Source: Odontesthes bonariensis (taxonomy: Eukaryota; Chordata; Actinopteri; Atheriniformes; Atherinopsidae). Taken from it: DNA of 64,000 nucleotides. Every line of letters begins with the position of its first letter. The first letter of the stretch is position 1. The notes under the pieces are model-generated. The model was given only the letters and a program-made list of their open reading frames with translations. It had not been told where the DNA came from and made no database searches. Positions 43,574-58,660 of the stretch are shown one piece after another. The stretch lies in assembly GCF_027942865.1 (NCBI RefSeq), contig NC_134515.1:17816227-17880226 (forward strand), read 5' to 3'. A program made the translations under genes and the position numbers.

Positions 43574-44599
43574 TATAACTTGCTTTGCTATTTAGAGTTA
43601 ATTTCCATTTTGCCATGCAGTGAATATGGCAAACATAATATTTTATAAAATGGACACTGCAAGCAGCGTTCATGCTGGTGTTAACATTTATGCTTCACCT
43701 AAAACATAGTTATATAGCACATGTTGAGTAAAGACAAATGAAAAAGTCTTTGACTCAATTCAAAGTGTCTTAATAAGAATCTAATTTATCTGATTAATTT
43801 TTTTTTTTCACTTCATTAGAAGATTACCAAACTTGTGGTTCCACTACTCCTTTAATTTCAGGTCCAGCTATTCTAAATATGCAATAGAAGCACTCTTGGA
43901 CCCACATTAGTGATGACTCTTGTGTGAAATGCACAAACATTATAATCTTTTGATGATTATGCTCTCTGTCTCTCATAATCCTGAGAGGCAGCATGATTTG
44001 ATTCCGTATTGCATAACTGCAGCACCAGATGAGCAAATTCATACAATTCCAGAGAGGCCGTCAGCAAATGAAATAAACCTCTGTCTTGTCTTCAGGGTTT
44101 ATGATGTTGTGCATATGAAACAGCTCTTTAAATTCAGAACAGAATTTGACTAAGATACATGCTGGAACAATGCAGAACCTTAAATCTGTTTAGCCCAGAC
44201 ATAAGATCCATACCAGTCTACCCACTGGAACAAAATAAACATTTCTTGTTCACAGCTGTTTAATTTTTAATGTTTAAAAGGTCCAACCTTGGCTACAAGA
44301 CTAAAACCTGATATAAACATTGTACCAGTGTGGAGCCAGCTCCCTCTTGTGGTGTAAGGAGGCATTAGAACTGAGTGAAGCCCTGCACCATATGCAATCT
44401 GTGGAGTACAGATAATTAGAATTGTTGAAATAGATACTTACTTCTGCAACATAAAATCCAAACCACTGAATGTTTTTTTTCCATCTTAACTTACAGATTT
44501 TTGTCCTTTAAAATCGATTGACATCACTTGAAGCTCTGTAGGTAATTGACATAATAAAAAATAGAAAACAAGGGCTGGAAACATGCTAAATCTCCTGAA

Positions 44600-44990
44600 T
44601 GCTGCCCACTAGTCTATTTGTGTCTGTGCAAAACTTTCAAACTCAGATTGAGAAATATTTGCCCAGTTTTTGTGCAGAACTGCTATTGTGGAGTCAAATT
44701 TAGCTCTCTTTAAGTCCCTGCACAGATTTTCAATTGGATTAAAGTCAAGGTTCTGACGTGGCCACAGAAGGTTATTGACCTTCTTGTGTATAGGATAAAT
44801 ACTGAGGTGAAACACCTTCATCTGTCTAATAAAAGGCTGCATACTTTTCCATATCAATTTAATCAACCCATGCCTGACTCTAGTGCATGCTGATGAAAAA
44901 CACCCCACAACATAATTTTACAACCATCATGCAACAACAACAGGGATGATATGCTTTGGATGAAGTTCTGCGTTTTTCTTATGTCTGTTC
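44600..44990 (-). mobile_element. Tc1-like transposase C-terminal fragment
   Basis: The minus-strand reading contains LLWPRQNLDFNPIENLCRDL then WANISQSEFE, matching the conserved WPSQSPDLNPIEN region around the third catalytic acidic residue of Tc1 transposases. The upstream part is not recognisable. Degenerate. Confidence 0.65.
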
Positions 44991-45332
44991 TCTTGATTCT
45001 TTTTTTTCTACCTTTCAGACACGTTTATGTAAAATTGGCCTCTTCTTAGCAGATGGATGTAAAGCCTTTCGTATTAATCCTGACCAGAATGAGGGTTATA
45101 TTGAGTAAATACATCTATTAATTTCAATGAGTTCATTGTGACAAAGAAGCATTCTTACAGTGTATGATGATTTTATTCTAATGGCATCATAAGCTTCTCA
45201 GTGACTTTAGATGAATACAATCTACAGCCGATGCTTCATTTTCATGGAAAGACTGATGTTTAACTCTGTGTCTCAAGTGTAATGGTTATGTCGAGTCTTA
45301 TGTTTATCAAAATTAAAAGAATGGTCAAAGAT

Positions 45333-45695
45333 TTAAAAAAAGGATTTATTTGTATTTATGTGTGTGTCAGCACCCTCTTCCTTGAGGACATTGTCAGAGC
45401 AGATGGATGTGATGTGTGAGAGAACAGACTCAGTGCTCTCATGCAGCCTCTTGATGGAGAGCTGCAGACAGCTAAAGACAGAAAAAAGTGGGTCAGTGTC
45501 AGTTTTTTACAGAGATATTAACGTTTGAATGGGAATAAGGTATCTGATGTTTACATGGATAAATTCACAGATCCACTGTCCGAATTTGCGTCTGTTCCAA
45601 AGCTGACGTGTCTTAATCCTTCTTCAGCTGCTGGAAAATATGGACTGACCTTGGACACATACTCCAGCAAAGACACATCTATATGCATCATCAGA
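45333..45695 (-). CDS. Unidentified two-exon candidate (3' end of a small gene?)
   Basis: Minus-strand segment 45695-45650 is flanked by AG and GTCAGT. It encodes LMMHIDVSLLEYVSK after one leading nucleotide. After a 188-bp GT-AG intron, 45461-45333 continues in phase 0 with LSIKRLHESTESVLSHITSI and a further 22 codons to a TAA. The composition (amphipathic, helix-like, good splice sites, matching phase) is more gene-like than neighbouring ORFs. No family was recognised and no upstream exon with an initiator was found, so it may be a chance pairing or the remnant of a gene. Confidence 0.3.
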
Positions 45696-46099
45696 CTTTA
45701 ACAAACAAACAAAATAGGGAATAGTGATTATAAAACACTCGACATTTCTGAATATCGTAAACCGTGCAAATGTATTACTATAGTACACAATTAAGCTGAA
45801 TTAAATGCTCTAAGTTATCAGTTGTATATATGTTGTGTTTTTTATCAGTACAATCTGATGACAATCTTTTGGATTTTGTTTAAACTGTAATTCAGAAAGG
45901 CGTGTTGCTGTTCACACACAGTTACCACTTACTACTTTAATTAAATAAAAGTTAGGTTGGTGTTGAAAAAGCAGCAAAAAAAAATGTATACATGATGAAT
46001 ACACATGTACATTTGGTTTGCTCATTCAGTCTCGCATCTAAGGCCTGCAACACCTTCCAAAAAGATTTTACCACTTGGAAGTGCTGCCATTCTTTCTCA

Positions 46100-46990
46100 C
46101 AACATTTAAAAGACGTTCTGGCATTTAGGATACCAAAGAGTGGAGCGGCTCAGGCGTAATTTGGGCTCATTCTTCTTTTCAAACATGTCTAAAGGTTTGC
46201 GGCAGTATGGGGTCATCTTTATTTTGGACGGTCCTGCAGGCAGGCCAGTCCAGGATCCTCCACTTCCTCAGCCATGCCTTTGTAAAGTGTGCAGAATGTG
46301 GTTTTGCATTGTCCTTATAAAAAATGCATGGAAGCCCCAGGAAAGGATGTGGTCTTGAAGGCAGCATCTAAAATCTTAATAAACTTTCCTGCATTAATGC
46401 TGCCATCACAGAAGTGGAAATGAGCTTTGCCAAGAACACTGATAGAACCTCATATCGTCCCAGAGCCTGACTTTTGAACTTCTTTTTCGTCTTCAGTCTT
46501 AAGCACATGGTGTTCACTTCTTCTAATAAAAATCTTAAATACTGATTCATCAGAAATATCCACTGCTGATTTTCCATTCTAGATTCCTCAAAGCCCAAAG
46601 AAGTCCATATTACCTTTCGACAAAGTTAATTAAAGGCTTCTTTTCAAAACAGTGAATTTACAAGTGGCATTTGTAAGTCTGTATTTTATTGCTTTGCAAA
46701 GATTTACTTTAATAACTCTTTGCCCATTTGATTATGTCAGCTGTTGACGAATGACATTTCTTAATGATGTGACATCTGAGGGGATCAGAGTTCACAGTGT
46801 CTGGCTTAGGTTTGCACCCTTGTCCTTTATGCCCTGAAATGACTGAAGATTCATTGGATCTCTTAATGATATTATGGACTGTTGAGGGAGAAATGTGCAA
46901 ATATCCTCTAATCTTTCTTTGAGCAACATTATTTCTAACACATAGAATAGAATAGAATAGAATAGAATAGAAATTGAATAGAAAAACATA
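46100..46990 (-). mobile_element. Tc1-like DNA transposon remnant
   Basis: Minus-strand pieces in transposase order: a helix-turn-helix part at 46990-46710 (ISPSTVHNIIKRS), a middle part at 46598-46368, and the catalytic block at 46367-46179 (HPFLGLPCIFYKDNAKPHSA then FTKAWLRKWRILDWPAC), where the Asp of KDNAKPH is the second catalytic residue. Several frameshifts. Terminal inverted repeats not identified. Confidence 0.75.
46942..46971. repeat. AATAG pentanucleotide microsatellite
   Basis: Five to six perfect GAATA units at the edge of the Tc1 remnant. Confidence 0.9.
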
Positions 46991-49900
46991 TGACATGCAT
47001 CAAAATATGTGTTGAATTTCTAGCCTGTAATAATATTCACAGTGCAGTAACATTTTCAAGACACAAATAATATAAATTTTAAAGAATATTTATTCAGAAG
47101 AAACAGAAACATCATATTTTTATCTAATGCAGACTGGTGCTTAACCACTAAATATCATTTTCATTCAATCCTCTACAGTCCATAACTGCTTGTTAGTTCA
47201 CAGCGTCCTGTTTAGGTGTTGCTGATGGTTTATGTTTGGCTTTTTTTTTACCCATTTGAGTCTACCCATCTATTTCATTATTTCCACTAACATCTCTTTT
47301 GTTGGGGCCATGATGCCAGTCAGCCAGATACAACAGCTCATTCAGTCATTTTTTCCTTTTTTTCTGTGTTTTACAAAGCCAGAATGTTCCACTTTTAAGT
47401 GAGTTTTGAGTGATTTTTAAATATTGTTCCATAGAAAGGAATAACTGAATGTACATCCTCCAAGGGTGGGGATTCCATCATCTTTGCCAGGAGTTACAGT
47501 ATGTGTTATAGAAAACTCTCAGTTTCAGGAGGCTGTTTTTTTTTAATGGTTAAAAGAGTTGATTTTCTCATGCATTTGTGGACTTATTGGAGTTTCTCTG
47601 CCATTTTTACTGCTCAAAGACTCCTGTCCGCTACTTTTATACCAAATCACGATCTCAATCACCTGTTGACATCACCTGTTTGAAACAACACCATTATTAT
47701 CATATGTATATATAGATTTGTTTTTATTTTTTATCTCAGAGCAGCTCTAAGTTGACCTCGTCCCAGCTCATTTGGAATGTGTTAACATAAAATGTGTGAA
47801 AACATAATACATATTGGGTTTAGACTATCTGCTATGATATATAAGTCGAAGCAAAGCGAATTCAAGAATCACTGCTTTTTTTAATTAAAAAAAAGAATCT
47901 TCTTTTTTTTACGTGGAATTTCCATTTTCCGTGTCATTTTTTCTGATAATGTGGTTGGAGTCCAAGGCACTTATAGTAAGTTTAGTTTGTTTCATAAACT
48001 AAATGACTGTAATCAGTCCATTTATCAAAGATAATCCTTGTGAAAATGATCATTCATACTAGCACAGCATTTAGGGTGGTTGTATAACTGGCTTATTTAG
48101 TCTCAGTATTAACATGGGCATTGCAGAGTATGTTGTCACAAATGTCACACCTCTATGTGTCATCAGTGGCCTGTGCAACAGTTTCACAAAATGCAGCAGC
48201 ATTTCACAAAACACAACAACATTTGATAAAAAACAAAAAAAACAACTTGCACTTCAAAAAATGCAATCTTTTACAAAGTGTAACATTTCCAAAAAAAATA
48301 GTTTTTCTCAAATGTTTCTGCATTTTTTTGTTTTGCACTTAAGGTAAAGACTAGTCTACAGTCCAACCTTATTGAAATGGTAGTAGAATCAGCATTTTCT
48401 GCCTCATTGACTAAACATTGGTAATCCTCTACCCTGAACGGCTCGGAGAAATGAATGAGGTAAAGCTGTATTTTCCTCATCCTTTCTGTAACATGATGTA
48501 ACACACTGCATCCCTGTCACTCGGGTTTATCTGGGGCTCTGTGAGTAATCTCGTCAACAGATCAGAGATGCAGGGGCTGAGCACAAAGCGGGGCTACACC
48601 GACCACAGCCTAATGAGATTGGCTGCCATCACTTGATATGCTACAGTGATTAGCTTGCTTGGAAGTGTTCAGGGAATTAGGTTGCACTAGCTCCCGTACA
48701 ATTAGTACAACATGAGGTTTGTAGAGTGATGTGACTGCAGTACTCAGTATTTGAGGACACAACTGATTAGGCCTAAGTCAGAACAGACTCAAGAAAAGGC
48801 TACTTGTTTTTTCACTGATTGCAGACATAGTATGTCCGACTAATAAGCAAAGTTTCTGATTAAAGTTGGTGTTTTGTGAGCTGTAAGCTTGTAAACTGGA
48901 TTTTACTTTATGGTCATGCAATGTTTTCACTTTTAGAAACAGAATCAACATATATTACACCTACACTTTTCTTGTTAAAGTGTAACCTCTTGGGACAGTT
49001 TTGAATCATTGTTCACGTGTCACACTTATTCTCTCTCAGATGCTCCACTCTGCCAATCCTTTAGCTGCCTGCTTAGCCTATTTGACCCTGACGTCACTAA
49101 ACTAGATCTCAGGCTGTCTGCCTGGATGAAGAAAAGATCCAAGTTGTGTTCAACCTGTTCCACCGACAATAAACCCATAGAGAAGGCTATTTGTATATGC
49201 AAACAGTACGACAAGCTTACAAAAAGCTTATCGGGTATCCAATTTTTCACGCCTGGTTTATTGGGTGATGAAGATACCGGGTGGTGAGTGGTGTTGAGGT
49301 GTTGAGGTGTTGACTGTAGCTGTAACGCTGAACAATCACAGCTGATAAACTCTTGAAGCTGAACACAACCAAACACATATGAAATCACCCCATTTGACAG
49401 CTGTGTAATGTTTTACCATACCCACTTAAACACATTAAAGATATTCACAAAGAACGGTATCAATCAAACTACATGTCATTCATAGACCAAAACAGGACAT
49501 CTCAATGGTAACATTCTGGTCACCACTTGACACACAGGCAGTTGGAATTGATATTAACTTCAAAAGTTGAAGGCGTAAAGACTTCCTGGTGAGATGAACA
49601 TACTGTATGTAAATACTGAGTATTTCAACATTTATACCACTTTATGCACACACATAAGTGCATCGTTGACTAATCTCACGGCGCAAAAAAACATTTCCCC
49701 TGAAGACTTAAACTTTTCTTAAACCACCCAGAAAGCCTGATACTTCCATAGACAACATGTGGAACACATACAAATGGAAAATGTGTTATTTCAGTATCTT
49801 ATCCATTATATCCACTTGTGTTATGAGGAATGTTACATATGCATGTGGAGCTAAACTTCCATTAGATTTTTATTACCAAAGAAGAAAAACTCTAGAACTG

Positions 49901-51479
49901 CTTTAAAATGTACTTTTGTTGAATATCACTTAGTATGTTCACGAACCCAAAGATTCCTTATTCTTTTCCATCTTAAATGCAATAATGGAAAGAAAAGAAA
50001 ATTCACAAGCCCAATAATTACTTCACACAAAAGCTTTCTGAAACAGATGCTCTAATTGCTGAATGTGTGAATCAGCATTTCCGCTTTTGAAGAGTTCAGA
50101 ACTTCCTCGTGATATTTTTAGTTTTATGGTAATATTTTAGTTTTCACGAGTCTGGACTGGTCAGACGCCTCATTTACGCCTCAACGGTTAGCCAGACGAC
50201 ACAACAGTTTCCCGCCTACGTATATCTTAAAAGAGCTCAGAGAAGGTGGCACTGTTTCTGGATGCTGATCAAATATTTTTACCTTTGCATGGCAGAGTTT
50301 TAACTTGCCTTTGTGGATGCAGGGACAAACAGCATTCACTGACAAAGGTTTTCAAAGTGTTCCTGACAAATTAAGTGACGTCCACTGTTTTTAGTGCAGT
50401 ACTTAATGATGTCTTGACAGTCATAGTCATTAATAATTAGTTTTCTGCCTCATCCATTACATGCAGATTCCTTTAAAATCTCTCAATTTTAACATTTTAT
50501 TTAATATATACTAAGTATTGTTATTGATCATCAAAAACCTTTTACACTGAGCAATGTTATCGTTAAATGGTGTCTTGTAAATGTCTTTTGCAGAGATGTA
50601 AACCACTCCTGATTTTATTATTTCTTATATCAAATCGTGTTACTAATCTGTTGCCCGTTAACCTAATTACGAGGAGGTTTTCAACTCAATGTTTTGGTTT
50701 TTTTCCAAGCATGTGCAGTTTCACAGTTTAAGTTCTCCAACATGCAGGGCAGGGCCTAATAGTCTTGAAGACAATACCCACTGACCTCTACCCATCAATT
50801 CCACAAGGCTGCTCAGAGATCAGCAGCTCCAATCAGATCAGGAACAACATGAGGACTGTCTTACACAACAGCCCCTCCTCAAAATTTCTACTGGCTTGAA
50901 TATAATTTGATTTCAATTATGTCAGATCCCATTGAAACTTATGAAGATTACGTAATGTGAGACATGCACTGAGCTCATGTTATCACTGAGACCCCACTAA
51001 ACAGCAAAGTGCAGTGACAGTTGCTTTATTTAGCAGGTACCACATCACCTGGGATTAAAACGTCTTAGCTGTAAGAAGTTTACAAGACCTTAATGCCTCC
51101 CTCCTGCTTTGTCCATGTGACTGATGCTGAAGTCAAGAGTTCAGTAAGTAGGAAATTCAGTTCCGACTTCAAGAACACATATTCATCGAATTGGGGACTC
51201 TAAAAAATCATGTATAGATCACCCCTGCTCTATAATGACAGGAAATACACAGAAGAACATACTGTCTTTCCTGTGCATGCCCTATAGTTACAGAAGCAGA
51301 GGAAATATAGTGTCTTTTAAACACATATCATATACTGTATACTGTTTGTACATATATATCCACACCAAATCACATCAAGACTCAACAACTGCTGATAGCA
51401 ATGACTTTCACTGCATCCAAGTATGCGAGAGCATTATTTTCTCCTGTCTTTACATCATTCACAACTGCCCTCATTAGAC
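46991..51479. other. Intergenic region upstream of gnat2
   Basis: No recognised gene over 4.5 kb. 48185-48310 is low-complexity, A-rich, with repeated CACAAAA(A/T)GCA-type units, probably a degenerate repeat. 49039-49285 is open on both strands with splice-like edges (see findings). GGGATTAA at 51051-51058 contains an inverted CRX/OTX core, suggestive for a photoreceptor gene. Confidence 0.5.
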
Positions 51480-51774
51480 TAAATGGATTGACTAGCCAAT
51501 CAGGAAGAGGCCCCTCCTAAGTCATGGTTTAAGCACAAGGAATTAAGGGATGGATCTCTGCCGGCAAGAGCTTGTGAATTCATTAGATCCTTGAAGGCAC
51601 CCCATCTAATCAAAACAGGTTAGAAAAGGCTCATTCCCCTCCTCCTCAGTTCCCTTCCGCTCGGAAATCTCCTTTCGGCACGATTAGTGCTGTTACTGAA
51701 TTCTCATCAGGTGCTCCCAGATAACCGTCAAAATTTCCATCCTTGAGGATCTTGAGTTTGCGGAGAACGAAATC
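51480..51774 (+). promoter_or_regulatory. Candidate gnat2 promoter and 5' UTR
   Basis: Contains GCCAATCAG (CCAAT box, about 51495), GGATTG at 51485, and CTAATC near 51606, the last two resembling CRX/OTX (TAATCC-type) photoreceptor sites. No convincing TATA box. Assignment rests on position directly upstream of the gnat2 start codon. Confidence 0.35.
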
Positions 51775-55733
<3,959 letters not shown>

Positions 55734-57030
55734 ACGGCTCCAGAGTGAAGAGAGGTGCGTGGTGACCACACCACATCACTTCCAGGGACTGTGTTGATAC
55801 AGAGTAATAGGGCCCAGATGAGGCAGACCCCTGCCAATTCAATTTAACTCTCCTACAGCAACTCATTTCTGGCCATCCTGTGTTGCCAAGCAACAACATC
55901 TGGCCATAATATGAGCAAATACAAAGTAACGCAGTTTAGACCCTTTGGGACGGTTGAGGATGACAAAAGATAACAAGAAGATTGACGCAATTCTCGCAGA
56001 GACTTGTGATAAAAATCAGTTCCTCTAAAACGTGCAGAACAGTTGAACTTTTTTCAATTTTAATTTAGAAATAGACAGAACCCACAAGCGAAGGAGACTT
56101 ACAAGTAGCACCATGTTTACCCTTAATGACAGTAAGAATAGATTTTACTCATGATTTCTGAATATTTTTTCACTCATGTGTTACCTTCTCCACTTTGCAG
56201 AATGTCCTTTCCGACCTTAACCCCTCACATATTGGCATTAACTAAGAAGTGTACTGATGGAGCACAGAAAATCCTCAAACTATTGTGCTTATGCCATCGC
56301 CTCCATGCCAACTCCTGGTCCTTGAATGCTCCCATAGCACCTCACCATCTAAAACAGTACATCCCTGCAACATGTCCAGCTGGGTTGAAACAACTATGAA
56401 GTCCCCATTACAACATTCTGGACGTAATGCTTTCTACAAGATACAGTATTTGTCTCACACCTACAGCTTTGTACGTATGACGATGCTCCTTCGATCCTCA
56501 CTGTGTTCTTTTGACTACTGAGTTGTGAGTTACATTTACTATTAAAGTCAAGCTCCGTATAATGACTAAAGCGATCCAGGGAATATATAAATGTTCTGAA
56601 TAGAGACATTGCAACCTTGTTTTTGTTTTTGAGTACAGTAGTCTCTGTGGTCTTGATACTTAAACTGTGAAAAGTTGCTGAGCAAATATCTCAGATATTC
56701 CCAGTGCTTGCAGTATATTCAGATTACAAACCAAATTGTGCATGTATGTAATCTAAATAGTGTTAATGTATTCAATTCACTTAACATTTGAATGTGATGT
56801 ATAAATTTCACAACATCAAACTAATAGAGAGACTTTGTACATAAGAGTAGTTAACTCATTATATTTTGGAAGATAAATTAAATGGAAATATATGAGAGAG
56901 GGAAACACTAGAGGGGTTGATGCTTTATTATGAAAATGGAACGAAAATCTACAGTTTGTTCTTTCTTATGAAATGTAGAGACATGAAATAAAGATGCATT
57001 AACTTCACTTGTGTGTCTGTGTCTTTGTTG
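55734..57030 (+). terminator. gnat2 3' UTR and polyadenylation signal
   Basis: Non-coding after the gnat2 stop. AATAAA at 56987-56992 is followed about 20 bp later by the GT-rich stretch TGTGTGTCTGTGTCTTTG, a good cleavage/polyadenylation context. A weaker ATTAAA occurs near 56540. Implied 3' UTR about 1.27 kb. Confidence 0.6.
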
Positions 57031-57487
57031 CAGAATCACACTGTCATCCACTGAACAGTGTATATTGAATTAGGGCAACAGGGCTGTCAACACAGCCTCA
57101 GTCTGTTATTTGTTGAGGACAGTGTTGATGTTATACCAGTTCCGTGCTCTATTTGGAGAGGAAATGTGCTGCGTATGGAAGTTCATTACTGAGGGAGCAA
57201 AACAAATTAAAAATTTAATTAATCAGAGGGGCTAGATTTACTGCAAGATTGTGCAGGGACAGATTCATGGCACTTCAGGGCAGCTAAGAACAAAACCGGA
57301 AGACGACAAGAGGAACTTTGTTGCTACATTTCAGTAAGCAGTATTCCTATTTTAGATATGTTCACATCTTTGGGCAAAACATAACAAAGTTCAATAGGAA
57401 ATGTCCTGAATGTCCAGCTCTCTAGTTTATTCTATGTACAGTAGATTAACATTGGCTTATAAAGTTTACAACTGAAAAGATGCAGCA

Positions 57488-58660
57488 TTGTCATTAGAGC
57501 TTCAATAAGGGCAACTGGGCCACTTCTTGGATCTTGAAGACGTTTCACCTCTCATCCAAAAGGCTTCTTCAGTTCTGAACAAGATGGTGGGGGAGTTTCA
57601 GCTTATAAGCAGAGAGGGTCGTTGCAGTCACATGCGTCACTGAACCCCCTGGCCACCGTCAGAGTCATTATCACGTATGAATTGTCTACCTGCCTGAAAT
57701 AGTGAGTTTTGGTCACAGGAGAAAGAGTGAATGGTTGTCAAACTGCCTGGGGAGGACAGACAAAACTGCATTGGAGGTGCAGGGAAGGTGATACTAGACC
57801 ACTTCCTCTTTTCAAAGATGTTTTTTCCAGTTGAACATTCCTTGACTCCTCTCTCAAACCATCGGTCTTCTCTGTCCAGAATGTGTACTTTACTGTCACC
57901 TTTTCCTTGAGATGTAGGTGCACTGCTGAGTCGTGACCTGAAGAGCTGGCTCTCCTGTGTTGTGCCATGCACTTGTGGAGCTGTTGTTTGATCTCTCCTA
58001 TATAGGGGTCCGCACACTCCTCACTGCAATGCATTGCATACACAATGCCACTTGTGTTTGAGTGTTTTGTCCTTTGGGTGAACCAGTCTCTGTCTGAGGG
58101 TGCTCTTGGGCTTGAAGTACACTGGAATGTCATGTTTGGAGAAGATCCTTCTAAGTGTAATTACAGTATGTTCTTCTTAGTTTCTCTAAAAGTTTGGTCC
58201 AGTTGTCTTTCCTGATTTGACAAAGGCCCAGTTTGGGTATCTACAGGTCTGAAGAGCTTTCTTGGAGTGCTGATGTTCCTTTTGTTTTCCCTCAGCCTTA
58301 GTAGGTACACTCTCCACCCAGTGGTGTAGAGTTCTGATGATAGCCAGTTTGTGTTCTAGTGAATGGTGTGAGTCGAAAAGCAAGCACTGGTCAGTATGTG
58401 TGGGTTTCCTGTAAACTTCAGTGTTAAGACTTCCACCCTCTTCAATGTACACTGCGCAGTCCAAAATCGGCAGCTTGTGGTCTTTTGCATCTTCCCTCGT
58501 GAACATGATGTTGCTGAACTGAGTTGATGTGCTGGATCTCCTAGTTTAAAACTGAAGAAGCCTTTCAGATGAGAGGTGAAACATCTTCAAGATCCAAGAA
58601 GAAGTCCAGTTGTCCTTATTCAAGCTCTTATGATTACCATGACCTGGATGACTGAGAAAC
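57488..58660 (-). mobile_element. Penelope-like retroelement fragment with GIY-YIG domain
   Basis: The minus-strand coding remnants are in several frames. 58506-58186 is the end of a reverse transcriptase region (EVYRKPTHTDQCLLFDSHH, HKLAIIRTL). 58133-57738 holds the GIY-YIG endonuclease (GIVYAMHCSEECADPYIGE, then LHKCMAQHRRASSSGHDSA). Such RT plus GIY-YIG fusions are diagnostic of Penelope-like elements. Both ends carry the same ~75-bp sequence in inverted orientation (ACTGAAGAAGCCTTT, GATGAGAGGTGAAAC, TCTTCAAGATCCAAGAAG). Most of the RT is missing and frames are broken, so it is inactive. Confidence 0.8.

Larger units (their letters stand above)
42661..45332. other. Intergenic region right of ampd2, with repeat remnants
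   Basis: No host gene recognised. Holds the RTE-type repeat at 43228-43573 and the Tc1 fragment at about 44600-44990, listed separately. The rest is AT-rich with no clear structure. Confidence 0.5.
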
